This document shows positions 24,801 through 31,745 of a DNA stretch of 64,000 bases, piece by piece. The notes under the pieces were generated by a model. It saw only the letters and a list, made by a program, of their open reading frames with translations, ran no database searches and was not told the origin of the DNA. Location of the stretch: NCBI GenBank assembly GCA_964017155.1, contig OZ024862.1, forward strand, positions 26,491,933 to 26,555,932, given 5' to 3'. The translations under genes and the position numbers were made by a program. How positions within the stretch are numbered: the first letter of the stretch is position 1; the number at the start of each line of letters is the position of its first letter. The DNA is from Oasisia sp. SBJ-2009 (lineage: Eukaryota > Annelida > Polychaeta > Sabellida > Siboglinidae).

Positions 24801-27800
24801 GGGTTTGGCTGTTGTCATGAAATGGCTGCAACTCTGCAACGCGCGTAACATGCTGATGACGGTAAATATAAAGTTGTCTATTATTGTTATCGCTGAAATC
24901 ATCCCATCAACTGATGATACATGACTACATGTCTACTTCAAAGCATTTCTCCTAAAAATGGACCGAGCAAAGTGAACTGTACTTGGACTGGAGGGATTCC
25001 AAACAGTACGCCCGCAAATGTGAATCAATTTCTTCAATACTACCGGTTGTTTCAACTATTACTGCAACCGTATGCCGAACAGTAAGGCATAATTACTAAA
25101 GTATACCATAGATTTAACCACAGATTTAGATACACGTCTATAAGCAGCTGCTAGATGTCACGCCAACTGAACGAACTGTCGAAGACTCGAAGTTGTTGAC
25201 CCTTAACAACGTCGCAGGTTAAGGGTCAGACATAGAATGCTGCGCGCTGAATGGCCAAGTCAATTTAACCCTTCACTTAATGGCGGCGTCTAGACCATCT
25301 TGGATTTCGTTAGAAGTTTAGACTTTAAAGTCACATTCTGAGTAAACCGCTGACGTTAAAAAATTGAGTATATGTGGAAATTGTTACTTTATATTAACTC
25401 TATTAGGTGTATGCCACGAAACAGTTAACTTTTTTTTGCCTTTAAATATGTGGCTCTAGCTTATGTAACTCTCGTGATATGGCCATAATAGGCTATAGCA
25501 TTGTTCTTTTTGAGCTGCCACAGTTTTGGACGCCATCTTGAATTCTGTGTTAGCTCAAGGAGGATTCCTGGGGAGTGTTAGTAGGTCATGCCGGACACTT
25601 CCTCAGACGTGTGGTGAAAAATTTGCTTTTTATTATCATTGACTTTTTTGGTTTAACTCTAAAACACCTGGACTGAAGTGTAAGGTAGTTCCTACCTGCG
25701 ACAAGTTTCCTCATGTAGTCCGTCGCTGATACATCCCAGTCTTTGCATGGTCTGAAAAAAATTCATATTTGTTTCATTTACCCCATATTATCAGTTCCAA
25801 TTACAGAATAATTTCAAAGCCAGAAGATAATAGAACACAGACAAAGACTTCAAAGTAAGAAAACCTCTTGCCTGGAGTGCCTGTCACAAACTACCAAAAA
25901 TGTGGTCGTCAACACTCTCAAAAAGGATAAAATCAGACTGTTTATTGCTACTGTCGAATCAGCTCTACTGTATGGTGCGGAAATGTGGACAATAACACAA
26001 ACTATGAAAAATCAACTTGACGGTTGTTACACTAGAATGCTACGGATGGCCCTTAATGTCTCATGGAAACAACACATGCCCAACATACAACTATATGGTG
26101 AATTACCGCCAGGATCCACAAAAGTACAACAAAGAAGAATGCGGCTCGCTGGGCATTGTGTTAGACACGATGATGAAGTCGCCAACAAACTTGTCCTGTG
26201 GCAGCCAATGGATGGGCATGCAAACCGGGGAAGCCAAAAAATGACTTATGTTGACAACCTGCTGCAAGACATAGGGCTGGGAAAGACAAGTGAACTGCAG
26301 ACAGTCTTGATGGACAGAGGGTGCTGGAAGGGCGGTGTGTTCAACGCGGGGCGTCCTGAATGACGACCAAGAGAGAAGAGAGAGAGAATAGAATTATGTA
26401 CCTGACCCCGGCCCTGTAACTGACAGGTGACTTACTGCATGGATGTCTGCATGTCGATGGGCGATGAGATCATGGTGAGGGGTTGAATGCCCCACAACAC
26501 ACACTCCTTTGCCTGGGGGGGCACATTCTGCACCGACGGTGGCGCCTCACGCAACCTGGTGGACAACACAAGAACTACACTGACAATCTCAAGTGGGGGT
26601 GACGTCAAACACCGCAAGTCGCTGCAGAATTCAATATCCAATATCGTACAACTAAGCCAAACTATTTTTTAACATCCCTAAATAGATGGACGTTAATGAG
26701 TTTTTGTAATCACACGATAAACGATTAAATGAAATAAATGTACAGACAAAGCACATGTTTGATAAAATAAAGAATAATAACAGTATTGTTATTTACTTCA
26801 TAAAAAATATAGCTGAAATTTCTTAAAAGAATTAATTTGTTTAAGCCTTCCAAAAATATTGCACAGAATTACATAATATTTTCAGAACACATATACATCC
26901 AGCAAATATACTGTCAGAATTACTTATTATGAACTTGCAATGTCCCTAATTCTGCTGATTCAATATAACATATTCCACAAATTAAACTAAAAGTCAAGCT
27001 CTCACCATCGGAGTGGAATCATCTCCTTGTCAGCATAATCAAGCAGGAAACAGCTGTAAAAAATACACAAACGTGGTCTTACACTGATCGTTACAATGTC
27101 ATATGATGGGTAACAAATACATAGACGTGGTCTTACACTGATCATTACAAAGTCATATGATGGGTAACAAATACACTGACGTGGTCTTACACTGGTCATT
27201 ACAATGTCATATGATGCATAACAAATACACAGATGTGGTCTTACACTGATCATTACAATGTCATATGATGGGTAACAAATACACAGACGTGGTCTTACAC
27301 TGATCATTACAAAGTCATAGGATTGATAACAAATACACAGACGTGGTCTTACACTGGTCATTACAAAGTCATATGATGCGTAACAAATACACAGACGTGG
27401 TCTTACACTGATCATTACAAAGTCATAGGATGGGTAACAAATACACAGATGTGGTCTTACACTGATCATTACAAAGTCATATGATGCGTAACAAATACAC
27501 AGACGTGGTCTTACACTGATCATTACAAAGTCATACGATGGGTAAATTAATTGCAAAAGAATAAAGCACATAAGTGACCTACTTTGCCTTGCTTCCCTGT
27601 CTTGTCATCATGACCTCTTGAACTCTGACCCGATACCATTTCTTATCCGATGATCTGCGTCCTAAACATACCTACAAGAAATAAACAGTTACTAGTCTTT
27701 AGCAGCCTGCCAGATGTTGTTTAGATATAAGAAAGATGAGTTGAATTATTTAACGTAACCAAGACGTTTCAAGGTCAACAACATCAACTATAAAACTGCT

Positions 27801-29026
27801 GTTTTAGTTCTAAAAACATTAGGTAAATAGACAGTAAATGAATCAGTCGCCACATTGTCTTACAAGTTACAGACATCTCTCTGGATGTACCTGACATGAA
27901 GTAATTATTTGTAATCATTAGTAAGCAAATAAACCTTCAGACTTGCTGATAATTGTTATAAATATATTATGTACAGGACAGCACGGGAATATAAACTCCG
28001 TTCAATGGAGCAAAATACAAGACCTACAAATTAAAACATATAATAAATTGAATACATATTTAGTTATGCTTGATGCTTATAAAGTAAAATATTAGATCAG
28101 GTGGACACACATTATAAGTAAATAAAGCAACAGTATGCGCTTTGTCATCAATCTAATTTGAGGATGTTCAACAAGATTTAGCATGACTTTTTTGTAAGAT
28201 GGTAATATTCAAGGCTTAATGCAGGATCAAATTTTTACCATTCACACGCTTTGGTGGACACATGGATGTTAACTGCTAAGCCAGTTTACAAAATTTAAAT
28301 GTGCTTGATGACCTTATAAATGGAGTACAAACACTGACACCATTTACACTCACTTTTAATGCATAACTCACAATATCTATGGTTTTGGTCTTTTGGAAGA
28401 CCCTTTTTTGATCCTTTATTTTTTACCAATCCACCACCCATATTTCTACCCGACCACAACGGATTTTACCCCTCCAAATAACAGTGGACGGGTCTCTGCA
28501 TAAAGCTATGGTAAGACTGCGGTGATCACTGACCTGGCCCCTGACTGGGTTGGTGAGAGCGTCTACCTCCGACTGGGCGTCCCCACACAGCTGTTGTATC
28601 TGCATCGACAGCTGGTGGAACTGTTCCGCCTCACTGCTCATGTCCACCCCGGGCGCCTCCTTCACCCACAACTGACCGGCGTCCACTACCTGGTAGAGAA
28701 AGAGACAGATCGATCAAAGCAGCGCAACACAAGCAAAGCGCTAATTTTGTTTAACAATGACAAGCAGTATTCATGGTCGACATAACAGTATTATTGAATT
28801 CATGTAATTTCACCTCAACACAAACTGCGTAATATACAGCCTGCTGTTAGACCCTCAAATAAAGTACAAATCTTATATATATTATTTAGAAGATCCGGAG
28901 AATTACCAGCCTTAAAATCAACACTGTTAATAAAACAGTCTCAGTGCACAATACTTTTCCATAAGCTGGTGTAAATTTGGTGTGGGTTTAACATACCTTC
29001 AGGATCTGTACATTGACCAGGGCCAT
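4237..29026 (-). CDS. TDRD12: TDRD12 homologue, Tudor/DEAD-like helicase of the piRNA pathway (24 exons, 3' end not found)
   Basis: Germline nuage protein; in animals TDRD12 (fly Yb-family relatives) supports secondary piRNA production with PIWI proteins. Reconstructed exons, 5' to 3': 28997-29026, 28534-28689, 27583-27671, 27006-27053, 26436-26555, 25696-25751, 22800-23838, 22309-22401, 21667-21783, 21164-21203, 20354-20461, 19112-19303, 18406-18540, 17317-17418, 16723-16767, 14951-15145, 14210-14335, 13435-13555, 12211-12356, 11422-11621, 10335-10437, 8872-9031, 8137-8209, 4237-4294. All junctions are GT-AG and phases chain through 3552 nt (1184 codons). Order: Tudor 1 (about 1-165), disordered linker (about 167-600), degenerate DEAD-like helicase (about 633-1000), CCCH finger (1043-1062), start of Tudor 2 (1088 on). 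P-loop GGKT is kept (K670); motif II reads LDDAD. The Tudor 2 core and CS domain expected at the C-terminus are missing. Recognition is strong, based on remembered alignment. Confidence 0.85.
4486..5190. repeat. 31-32 bp minisatellite with higher-order structure
   Basis: About 22 copies of a 31-32 bp unit, TAGTCATTGGTGATATCCCA followed by GTGAACTATCGA. The unit holds two perfect palindromes, GATATC and ATCGAT. A multi-unit block with the same private variants (extra GATGATATC, then GAGTCATCTG, then GTCTTCTG) occurs at about 4762-4860 and again at 4950-5048, so a higher-order repeat of about 188 bp was duplicated. It lies in the intron between TDRD12 exons 23 and 24, about 190 bp upstream of exon 24. 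Confidence 0.95.
5969..8159. repeat. 35-bp minisatellite, about 62 copies
   Basis: The + strand unit is GTTTACCTGTGGAATGTGTG followed by CTGTATGTCTCAGTG, 35 bp, with a 38-bp variant carrying an extra TCA. Few substitutions (CAATAG for CAGTGG, TTGT for CTGT) show recent expansion. The right end is the 3' edge of TDRD12 exon 23: on the - strand each unit holds CACATTCCACAG|GTAAAC, a complete 5' splice site. Long + strand frames of up to about 520 codons come from lack of stops in the unit and are not genes. Confidence 0.97.
8137..8209 (-). CDS. TDRD12: TDRD12 exon 23, 3' end inside the minisatellite
   Basis: Encodes GVNVVDLLKEGGLYAAKDIQ then HTFHR. In memory this aligns to the conserved FGLYGLAEKTLFHRV segment of TDRD12. 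Phases 1 in and 2 out fit exons 22 and 24. The last 23 exonic bases and the donor CACAG|GTAAAC are the final unit of the 35-bp array. The acceptor (GACCGAGAG) lacks a clear pyrimidine tract, so the 5' edge is less certain. Confidence 0.6.
8872..9031 (-). CDS. TDRD12: TDRD12 exon 22, start of Tudor 2
   Basis: Encodes VLVTYVTSASCYVGHLLEHT, the N-terminal strand of an extended Tudor domain, through MSLWFSSPKNRKEP. The acceptor TTGTTGCAG|GTGCTAGTGAC is the terminal copy of a large tandem array. Confidence 0.85.
9032..10150. repeat. ~27-bp minisatellite at the exon 22 acceptor, about 40 copies
   Basis: Units of 22-31 bp, typically ACATGTCACTAGCACCTGCA plus ACAACATG. The distal half uses CTACAACATT in place of CTGCAACAA. 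On the - strand each unit reads TTGTTGCAG|GTGCTAGTGAC, the 3' splice site plus the first 11 bases of TDRD12 exon 22. The array fills most of the intron between exons 21 and 22. Confidence 0.95.
10335..10437 (-). CDS. TDRD12: TDRD12 exon 21, second half of CCCH finger
   Basis: Joined to exon 20 it gives CGYFKAFGYCRDEKRCNGRH, an exact C-x8-C-x5-C-x3-H zinc finger spanning the intron. It ends TGHVR before donor GTAGGT. Confidence 0.9.
10480..10816 (-). mobile_element. tRNA-headed SINE
   Basis: Read on the - strand it starts with GTAGAGCGCAATGACTCGGG, an A-box-like segment, then GGGTTTGAATCC, a B-box match, so the head is tRNA-derived. Its other end has GTAAAGCGCTTTGAACGG and a GCGCTATATAAA tail. 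It sits in the TDRD12 intron before exon 21. Partial copies at 15190-15310 and 24305-24490 share the body. Confidence 0.75.
11163..11219. promoter_or_regulatory. Three tandem X-box (RFX) motifs, 22-bp spacing
   Basis: GTTGTTAGGCAAC (11163-11175), GTTGCTAGACAAC (11185-11197) and GTTGCTAGGCAAC (11207-11219) each fit the RFX consensus RYYNYY-N-RRNRAC. They lie within a 22-bp tandem triplication in the intron between TDRD12 exons 20 and 21. Function is inferred from motif only. Confidence 0.5.
11422..11621 (-). CDS. TDRD12: TDRD12 exon 20, end of helicase and first half of CCCH finger
   Basis: Encodes GMSYLLVTEECVTQAPYIIK and ends LCGYFKAFGYC, giving the first two cysteines (C-x8-C) of a zinc finger. 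Confidence 0.9.
11770..11818. repeat. AT-rich (TA)n microsatellite
   Basis: TATGTATGTATATATATATA-type run in the intron between TDRD12 exons 19 and 20. Confidence 0.9.
12211..12356 (-). CDS. TDRD12: TDRD12 exon 19, motif V region
   Basis: Encodes VVTGEALREVTITNASCVVH and FTPPSSQPEFGRRLWCM, the TDRD12-specific form of motifs V and VI. The arginine finger HRxxR is not recognisable, so ATP hydrolysis may be weak. Confidence 0.9.
12436..12650. repeat. Dispersed repeat, copy 1 of a pair inside TDRD12
   Basis: Shares with 17655-17820 the blocks CAGTGA...TACCTGAAAAC, GGTGTGTCATGGAA, TAGTGTCCT and GAATTTTCCTTAAGAG, with substitutions and indels, in the same orientation. Probably an old non-autonomous transposon or duplication; no ends are recognised. 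Confidence 0.7.
13435..13555 (-). CDS. TDRD12: TDRD12 exon 18
   Basis: Encodes MYALLVHHEMSPLDIERVQR and W..., matching the lobe-2 segment between motifs IV and V. The acceptor is TTTCTGCCCACAG. Confidence 0.85.
14210..14335 (-). CDS. TDRD12: TDRD12 exon 17, helicase motif IV
   Basis: Encodes VGQLLGLLD and RTVVFTQRISEAKQIFS, the second RecA lobe strand. The donor AGT|GTACGT at 14210 was chosen because it keeps phase 0 into exon 18; a GT two bases earlier would not. Confidence 0.85.
14631..14760. repeat. (CGAC)n microsatellite, about 32 units
   Basis: Uninterrupted CGAC/GACC tetramer of about 130 bp in the intron between TDRD12 exons 16 and 17. All frames are open because no stop can form; none is a gene. 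Each unit has a CpG. Confidence 0.99.
14951..15145 (-). CDS. TDRD12: TDRD12 exon 16, end of helicase domain 1
   Basis: Encodes PHQFLLFASQWTAGIERFVR, where FASQW replaces the SAT of motif III, then EAAVFGQVRQ, the conserved linker between the RecA lobes. Confidence 0.9.
15190..15310 (-). mobile_element. SINE fragment (tail side)
   Basis: Resembles the tail and body of the SINE at 10480-10816 (AGTGTCCTGTTCTCAGGACTG, CGCCTTACACTT, CAGGAAGCAT). It ends where the 45-bp array begins. Confidence 0.5.
15327..16085. repeat. 45-bp minisatellite, about 17 copies
   Basis: The unit is TAGAGAGGGTCTTTGACAGG followed by GACCTGTCAGTCCATCTTGT and ACTTA. At 45 bp (15 codons) it keeps one + strand frame open, repeating IERVFDRDLSVHLVL, until one shortened unit breaks the frame at about 15780. 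It lies in the intron between TDRD12 exons 15 and 16 and is not thought to be coding. Confidence 0.97.
16318..16565. repeat. Imperfect direct duplication of about 120 bp
   Basis: GTAAATGGCTTCTTTG, AAAGACAGGCAA and AAAGTCTAACATC recur in the same order at 16330-16412 and 16453-16560, next to the 3' side of exon 15. Confidence 0.6.
16723..16767 (-). CDS. TDRD12: TDRD12 exon 15, motif II (DDAD instead of DEAD)
   Basis: 45-nt exon VLDDADILTEDLVEP. LDDAD takes the place of LDEAD: the Walker B aspartate is present and the glutamate is replaced by D. Vertebrate TDRD12 is also divergent here. The acceptor tract is a 13-bp tandem repeat. Confidence 0.85.
16768..16843. repeat. 13-bp tandem repeat forming the exon 15 acceptor tract
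   Basis: About five copies of CAAGGTGACAGCA. On the - strand this is TGCTGTCACCTTG, and the last copy runs into CAG|GTTCTGGATG, the acceptor of TDRD12 exon 15. Confidence 0.9.
17317..17418 (-). CDS. TDRD12: TDRD12 exon 14, helicase motif Ib
   Basis: Encodes CELLVCTPHSLLRMLKKN, the TPgRL-type motif Ib in its TDRD12 form TPHSLLR, then SLERLCHM leading to motif II. Confidence 0.9.
17655..17820. repeat. Dispersed repeat, copy 2 of a pair inside TDRD12
   Basis: Partner of 12436-12650, in the intron between exons 13 and 14, in the same orientation and more diverged in the middle. Confidence 0.7.
18406..18540 (-). CDS. TDRD12: TDRD12 exon 13, helicase motif Ia
   Basis: Encodes PLCVIVCSSWDRAVGVFE, the equivalent of the DEAD-box PTRELAxQ segment in divergent TDRD12 form, and ends YGGGAEESLE. 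Phase 0 to 0. Confidence 0.85.
18759..18832. repeat. (AT)n microsatellite
   Basis: TATATATA runs with single G interruptions in a TDRD12 intron. Confidence 0.95.
19112..19303 (-). CDS. TDRD12: TDRD12 exon 12, helicase Q region and P-loop
   Basis: Encodes PRIMQSFTWPAVLRGLSLVG, the Q-motif equivalent, then APRKRGGKTFAYLLP, motif I with the GKT of the P-loop present. Walker A is not fully canonical, but the lysine (K670) is retained. Confidence 0.9.
20354..20461 (-). CDS. TDRD12: TDRD12 exon 11, pre-helicase segment
   Basis: 36 codons including DFGILVHGHSPKPMLRL and FVELLKR, the conserved lead-in to the helicase Q-motif region. Phase 0 to 0, donor GTAAGT. Confidence 0.85.
21164..21203 (-). CDS. 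TDRD12: TDRD12 exon 10, microexon in linker
   Basis: 40-nt exon RFHQTSDSFMSETQ, donor GTTAGA. Supported only by phase and splice signals. Confidence 0.55.
21667..21783 (-). CDS. TDRD12: TDRD12 exon 9, linker
   Basis: Low-complexity linker with SPRSRGLTSQSDVQKSTQQR. Supported by phases 2 in, 2 out and good splice sites rather than by a domain. Confidence 0.65.
22309..22401 (-). CDS. TDRD12: TDRD12 exon 8, basic/acidic linker
   Basis: Encodes SPATRIRKLKSILKRSQGRP then SSGSEAEDAIY; a basic stretch next to a possible CK2-type acidic serine patch. Phases fit. Confidence 0.75.
22800..23838 (-). CDS. TDRD12: TDRD12 exon 7, long disordered linker
   Basis: This 1039-nt exon starts SVNRQVELVKADDRGRLHIR and LYMEDTLTGDRICINDKLV (end of extended Tudor 1). 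About 290 residues rich in P, S, T, G and Q follow. The linker holds two copies of ARLPTHFLAxQ, each preceded by DR(L/S)PGxGxG and followed by TPP or NPP, so an internal duplication of about 80-90 residues is visible. No folded domain is recognised there. Confidence 0.85.
24305..24490 (-). mobile_element. SINE fragment
   Basis: Shares GGAAGCATTCAGCCACACTA, CCATTGTTTATAGCCAGATA and GGAGCAATGTAGAGTGAA with the middle of the SINE at 10480-10816. The tRNA head has decayed. Confidence 0.65.
24587..25441. mobile_element. Palindromic-ended MITE, copy A, TTAA flanks
   Basis: The ends are long inverted repeats of about 110 bp, beginning AGGACAAACAAAGTTAACTT and continuing GGCATACACCTAATAGAGTT through AGCGGTTTA. 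Flanking TTAA is present at both sides (24583-24586, 25442-25445). A related copy lies at 40127-42816. It is in the intron between TDRD12 exons 6 and 7. A piggyBac-like origin is suggested by TTAA only. Confidence 0.75.
25696..25751 (-). CDS. TDRD12: TDRD12 exon 6
   Basis: Encodes QPCKDWDVSATDYMRKLVA, the alpha-helical end of the extended Tudor 1 region. The acceptor is GAATTTTTTTCAG. Confidence 0.8.
25835..26363 (+). mobile_element. Non-LTR retrotransposon fragment (RT C-terminal part)
   Basis: Encodes KVRKPLAWSACHKL then, after a frameshift near 25905, LLYGAEMWTITQTMKNQLDG, CYTRMLRMALNVSWKQH, QRRMRLAGHCVRHDDEVANK and TYVDNLLQDIGL, ending at 26363. This is the thumb/C-terminal region typical of animal LINE ORF2. 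It is truncated at the 5' end, lies in the intron between TDRD12 exons 5 and 6, and is antisense to the gene. Confidence 0.85.
26436..26555 (-). CDS. TDRD12: TDRD12 exon 5
   Basis: Encodes WLREAPPSVQNVPPQAKECV..., the helix and strands that follow a Tudor core. Phases 2 in, 2 out fit both neighbours. Confidence 0.8.
27006..27053 (-). CDS. TDRD12: TDRD12 exon 4, Tudor 1 core
   Basis: Encodes CFLLDYADKEMIPLR, the typical Tudor FLxDYxD strand. The acceptor TGTATTTTTTACAG is the terminal variant of a 54-bp tandem array immediately upstream. Confidence 0.85.
27061..27549. repeat. 54-bp minisatellite at the exon 4 acceptor, about 9 copies
   Basis: The unit is GTAACAAATACACAGACGTG, GTCTTACACTGATCATTACA, AAGTCATATGATGG. 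On the - strand the copy next to the exon reads TGTGTATTTTTTACAG|CTG, so the acceptor is a variant of the unit's TGTGTATTTGTTACC. 54 bp is 18 codons, and one - strand frame is open through all copies and into exon 4. Confidence 0.95.
27583..27671 (-). CDS. TDRD12: TDRD12 exon 3, first strands of Tudor 1
   Basis: Encodes VCLGRRSSDKKWYRVRVQEV..., the beta strands of a Tudor barrel (W-Y-R-V-R-V). The donor GTAGGT leaves 2 nt carried. A TAG is read at once if the intron is retained. Confidence 0.8.
28213..28506 (-). mobile_element. ~280-bp MITE, copy 1
   Basis: The ends resemble GCTTTATGCAG inverted. The interior, read on the - strand, has GAGACCCGTCCAC, GGGTAGAAATATGG and TGTGTCCACC, all shared with 44788-45051 and 48227-48490. 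It lies just past the exon 2 donor of TDRD12. Confidence 0.75.
28534..28689 (-). CDS. TDRD12: TDRD12 exon 2
   Basis: 52 codons, phase 0 to 0, opening VVDAGQLWVKEAP and ending NPVRGQ before GTCAGT. It matches the conserved N-terminal lead into Tudor 1. The acceptor TCTCTTTCTCTACCAG is strong. Confidence 0.85.
28997..29026 (-). CDS. TDRD12: TDRD12 exon 1 (start codon)
   Basis: ATG at 29026-29024 opens MALVNVQILK, then a GTATGT donor. An acceptor-like AACAAACTAG just before the ATG suggests an upstream non-coding exon. Phase 0 out. Confidence 0.75.
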
Positions 29027-29719
29027 GCTGACCTAGTTTGTTAATCCCTGTAAACAGAATTGTTCAGAACAAACTGAACCACATTATCAATCATATTTGG
29101 CATCAAGGTTGGCCATAGAAATCATGTCATGTAGCAGATTTTTTTTAGCATCAACATTTATAATCACACCTGTGTTATCCAAATATTCTCATAGTGGTTT
29201 TGTTGACATCTCATCTCTGAACTCGCTTGCATTTTAAAGTGCAATGCACAGGGTACGAAAATCTTATGCCTTGCTGTGTTAATTCAGTCAACATCTCCTC
29301 ATGCTCGGTAAGTTAAAAAATATGAAAACCTATCGCCAGAACAACCACGATCTATCGTCATCATATGTTTGCAAGTACAAATAGTCAATATTGTAGTATA
29401 TTACCCTACCGTCTTTTAGTGAGACTTTGATAACATCTTTGAATAACAAATAAATTACGTCTTGCAGAACCACCACATTCACTGGACAACACCTGTCACC
29501 TGATAAACAAGTAGTACACATTCTTTTTTTATTTTTAAAATTAGCTTGGCTTAGCCTTAGGTGACTAAATATCTTTGAACATGTATGTTGTGGTCATTAT
29601 AAGAACGTATATTAAACGTAAAAACAAAACCTAGGAGCTGTACGTGAAACTCGTCTTAATAGAAAATATCGACCTTTAGGTTTTTCGCCAACGCAAATCT
29701 AGCCTCGGTTACCCAGACT

Positions 29720-29735
29720 CCGTGAGGTGGCAGCA
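29720..29735 (+). promoter_or_regulatory. CTCF-like motif 1
   Basis: CCGTGAGGTGGCAGCA fits the conserved CTCF core (CCNNNAGRKGGCR). It is identical to the motifs at 30001 and 30177. Confidence 0.4.
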
Positions 29736-30000
29736 CTTTTAGGCCCCCTCAACTACGCCTGGGACAGTATATATTCTTAAGTTTCTACATCCGGGCAGCC
29801 TTACCCCAGAATAGGGTAGAGACGCTGATTGGCTCTCAGGCCAACTATGAAATAAAAATTTAAATAACGATATAGTTTTACAAGATAATAATATCATTTG
29901 AAAAGTATTCACCATTGAACTTATAGTAACACAACAGTAAGTAAAAATTCAAATTTACCGTTGTTTATAAAATAAGAATTACGGCAGGATTAACCAGTAT

Positions 30001-30016
30001 CCGTGAGGTGGCAGCA
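30001..30016 (+). promoter_or_regulatory. CTCF-like motif 2
   Basis: Same 16-mer as at 29720. The flanks (GTTGTTTATAAA, ATTACGGCAG) are shared with motif 3, so a segment of about 170 bp was duplicated and diverged around a constant core. Confidence 0.4.
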
Positions 30017-30176
30017 TTGTCTAGCCCGACACGGATAGCATACAAATTAAATAAGGAAACCTTTTGATTAAATAATGCTGTATTATAAAAACTATTAAAA
30101 ATTAAACTTATATTAACCCAAAATAAATAGAAATACAAATTTTCAGTTGTTTATAAAAAAAATATTACGGCAGTGT

Positions 30177-30192
30177 CCGTGAGGTGGCAGCA
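30177..30192 (+). promoter_or_regulatory. CTCF-like motif 3
   Basis: Same 16-mer; see the motif at 30001 for the shared flanks. Confidence 0.4.
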
Positions 30193-30762
30193 TTTTATAG
30201 ATCACGCGGATACCAAACAAAAGCCGGCAAATGTCACCAGACTGTCTTCTCGGCGTAGTTCCGCAGCCGACCGACAGTCGGTTAAGCGAGACTAACGCAA
30301 ATCACCAAAATGTCAATGCCCAATGGACGATAATGCGGTCAAATGACGTAAATGTTTACTATATATCGTATTAGTAGAATGACGATAACTTTTGAAAGCA
30401 TAACAAACTACTACTGAAATGCGGTCTTGCCAACAATTTGAATGTCTTGAACTTGACTGACGTTCGACAAGACAAATCGATCAAGCTGTCTGACACTGTC
30501 ACTGACAGTGTGTGTGACTGTCACTGTCTGCTTATCGGGAACCCAGCTTAACTACATCGGCTCGATTATTAACTTATACTGCGAAGTCACACAAACGCAC
30601 TCCGGCATAACACAGATAAGTGATAATACGATTTTTCTTCTGCTGTTGTTGTTTCGTATTTAGGCGATGAAACAGTACACTTAGCTACACTTTACCTCAG
30701 GGTTTACACTTTACTTTGACGCACCCAAAAGCAAAGCGAAAACATTGCAACCCACGTGTACT

Positions 30763-30778
30763 ATCGCCCCCTATCGGG
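30763..30778 (-). promoter_or_regulatory. CTCF-like motif 4
   Basis: ATCGCCCCCTATCGGG on + is CCCGATAGGGGGCGAT on -, a good CTCF-type core. Near-identical words occur upstream of METTL9 at 49534 and 49583. Confidence 0.4.
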
Positions 30779-31313
30779 AAGGCTACAGTAGGTGTACGCG
30801 ATGCTGTACCAAATGGACATTAACAAAATAAAATGTACTCAAATGAAAAACTGCACTGGGCAGAGTGGAAATTCATTATTAAAGTAATAAGACTATATTT
30901 AATGCATTTATGAATCATTGACTAAACAGGCCACATCGGTACCTTAATGAAATTATGTTATGACGAATATATAATTATGAGATGAGATATTCTGATTGAC
31001 ACTTATACGTTGCATTATAGAAAAAATCGTGACGACAGTCTGCTAATATTAAACATTTCTCGGCGTACAAATATATATACGTTATAGGTACTTTGCAAAC
31101 ACGGGTTGGATATGTTTAATCAAAATAATATTTGACTTGATGTTCGAAAGAAAACGCTCGTGCAACAATATTCTGAAGACCGGCAATTTGGCGGGAAATA
31201 GTCTCTCTAGCGCCAAATTAGCATAGCCATGGCGTGTGCGTATCCGATATTTTGAAAAAGTTATTAATGTAAATATTTACCCAACTTTTAAACAATTTTA
31301 GCCCGTAGATGAC

Positions 31314-31745
31314 ATGGGCCCCGTAGCGAAACAAGTAAGGAAGCGGGTAGGGACATTGTCGGTAAAATTACACGAGCTTTTTCGTCAATATATTGCATCA
31401 GGAAAAGTGCCTTCTGTGCAGTCGCTGAAAAAAGCAAAATTTAAGTTCTGGCCTGGAAAATGCTACGCATATGGTTTTCTAAAACGCAAATCACGCATAA
31501 GTGTATTATCGGATACCGACGGGGACAAGTTATGCCCCAAGGTGTATGCGGAAGGGTTTGTTTTGGAGAGATTTCGCGCTTGGGCAAAGCGAATGAAAGT
31601 TAGTCAGGATGGTCATCTGTTGTTCGTTGGAAACGATAAGATTATTATTCCAAAGGAGCATTTCCCTGAGTTGGTCCGTAAGGTGCACACGAAGGATGGC
31701 GCCAGCGGACTGAAACATCGGTCGTTTGTGAAAACGCTCAAAGTG
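31314..31745 (+). CDS. NOL4-like gene exon 1
   Basis: 144 codons, phase 0 out, donor AAAGTG|GTGTGT. Holds the FKFW and HFPELVRKVH motifs. Confidence 0.8.

Larger units (their letters stand above)
29027..31313. promoter_or_regulatory. Divergent promoter region between TDRD12 and the NOL4-like gene
   Basis: 2.3 kb separates two start codons pointing away from each other. It contains no open reading frame of note, a degenerate repeat carrying three identical 16-bp motifs, a GTGACTGTCACTG palindromic cluster (30495-30535) and a CTCF-like site at 30763. No TATA box can be assigned. Transcription starts are not determined. Confidence 0.6.
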
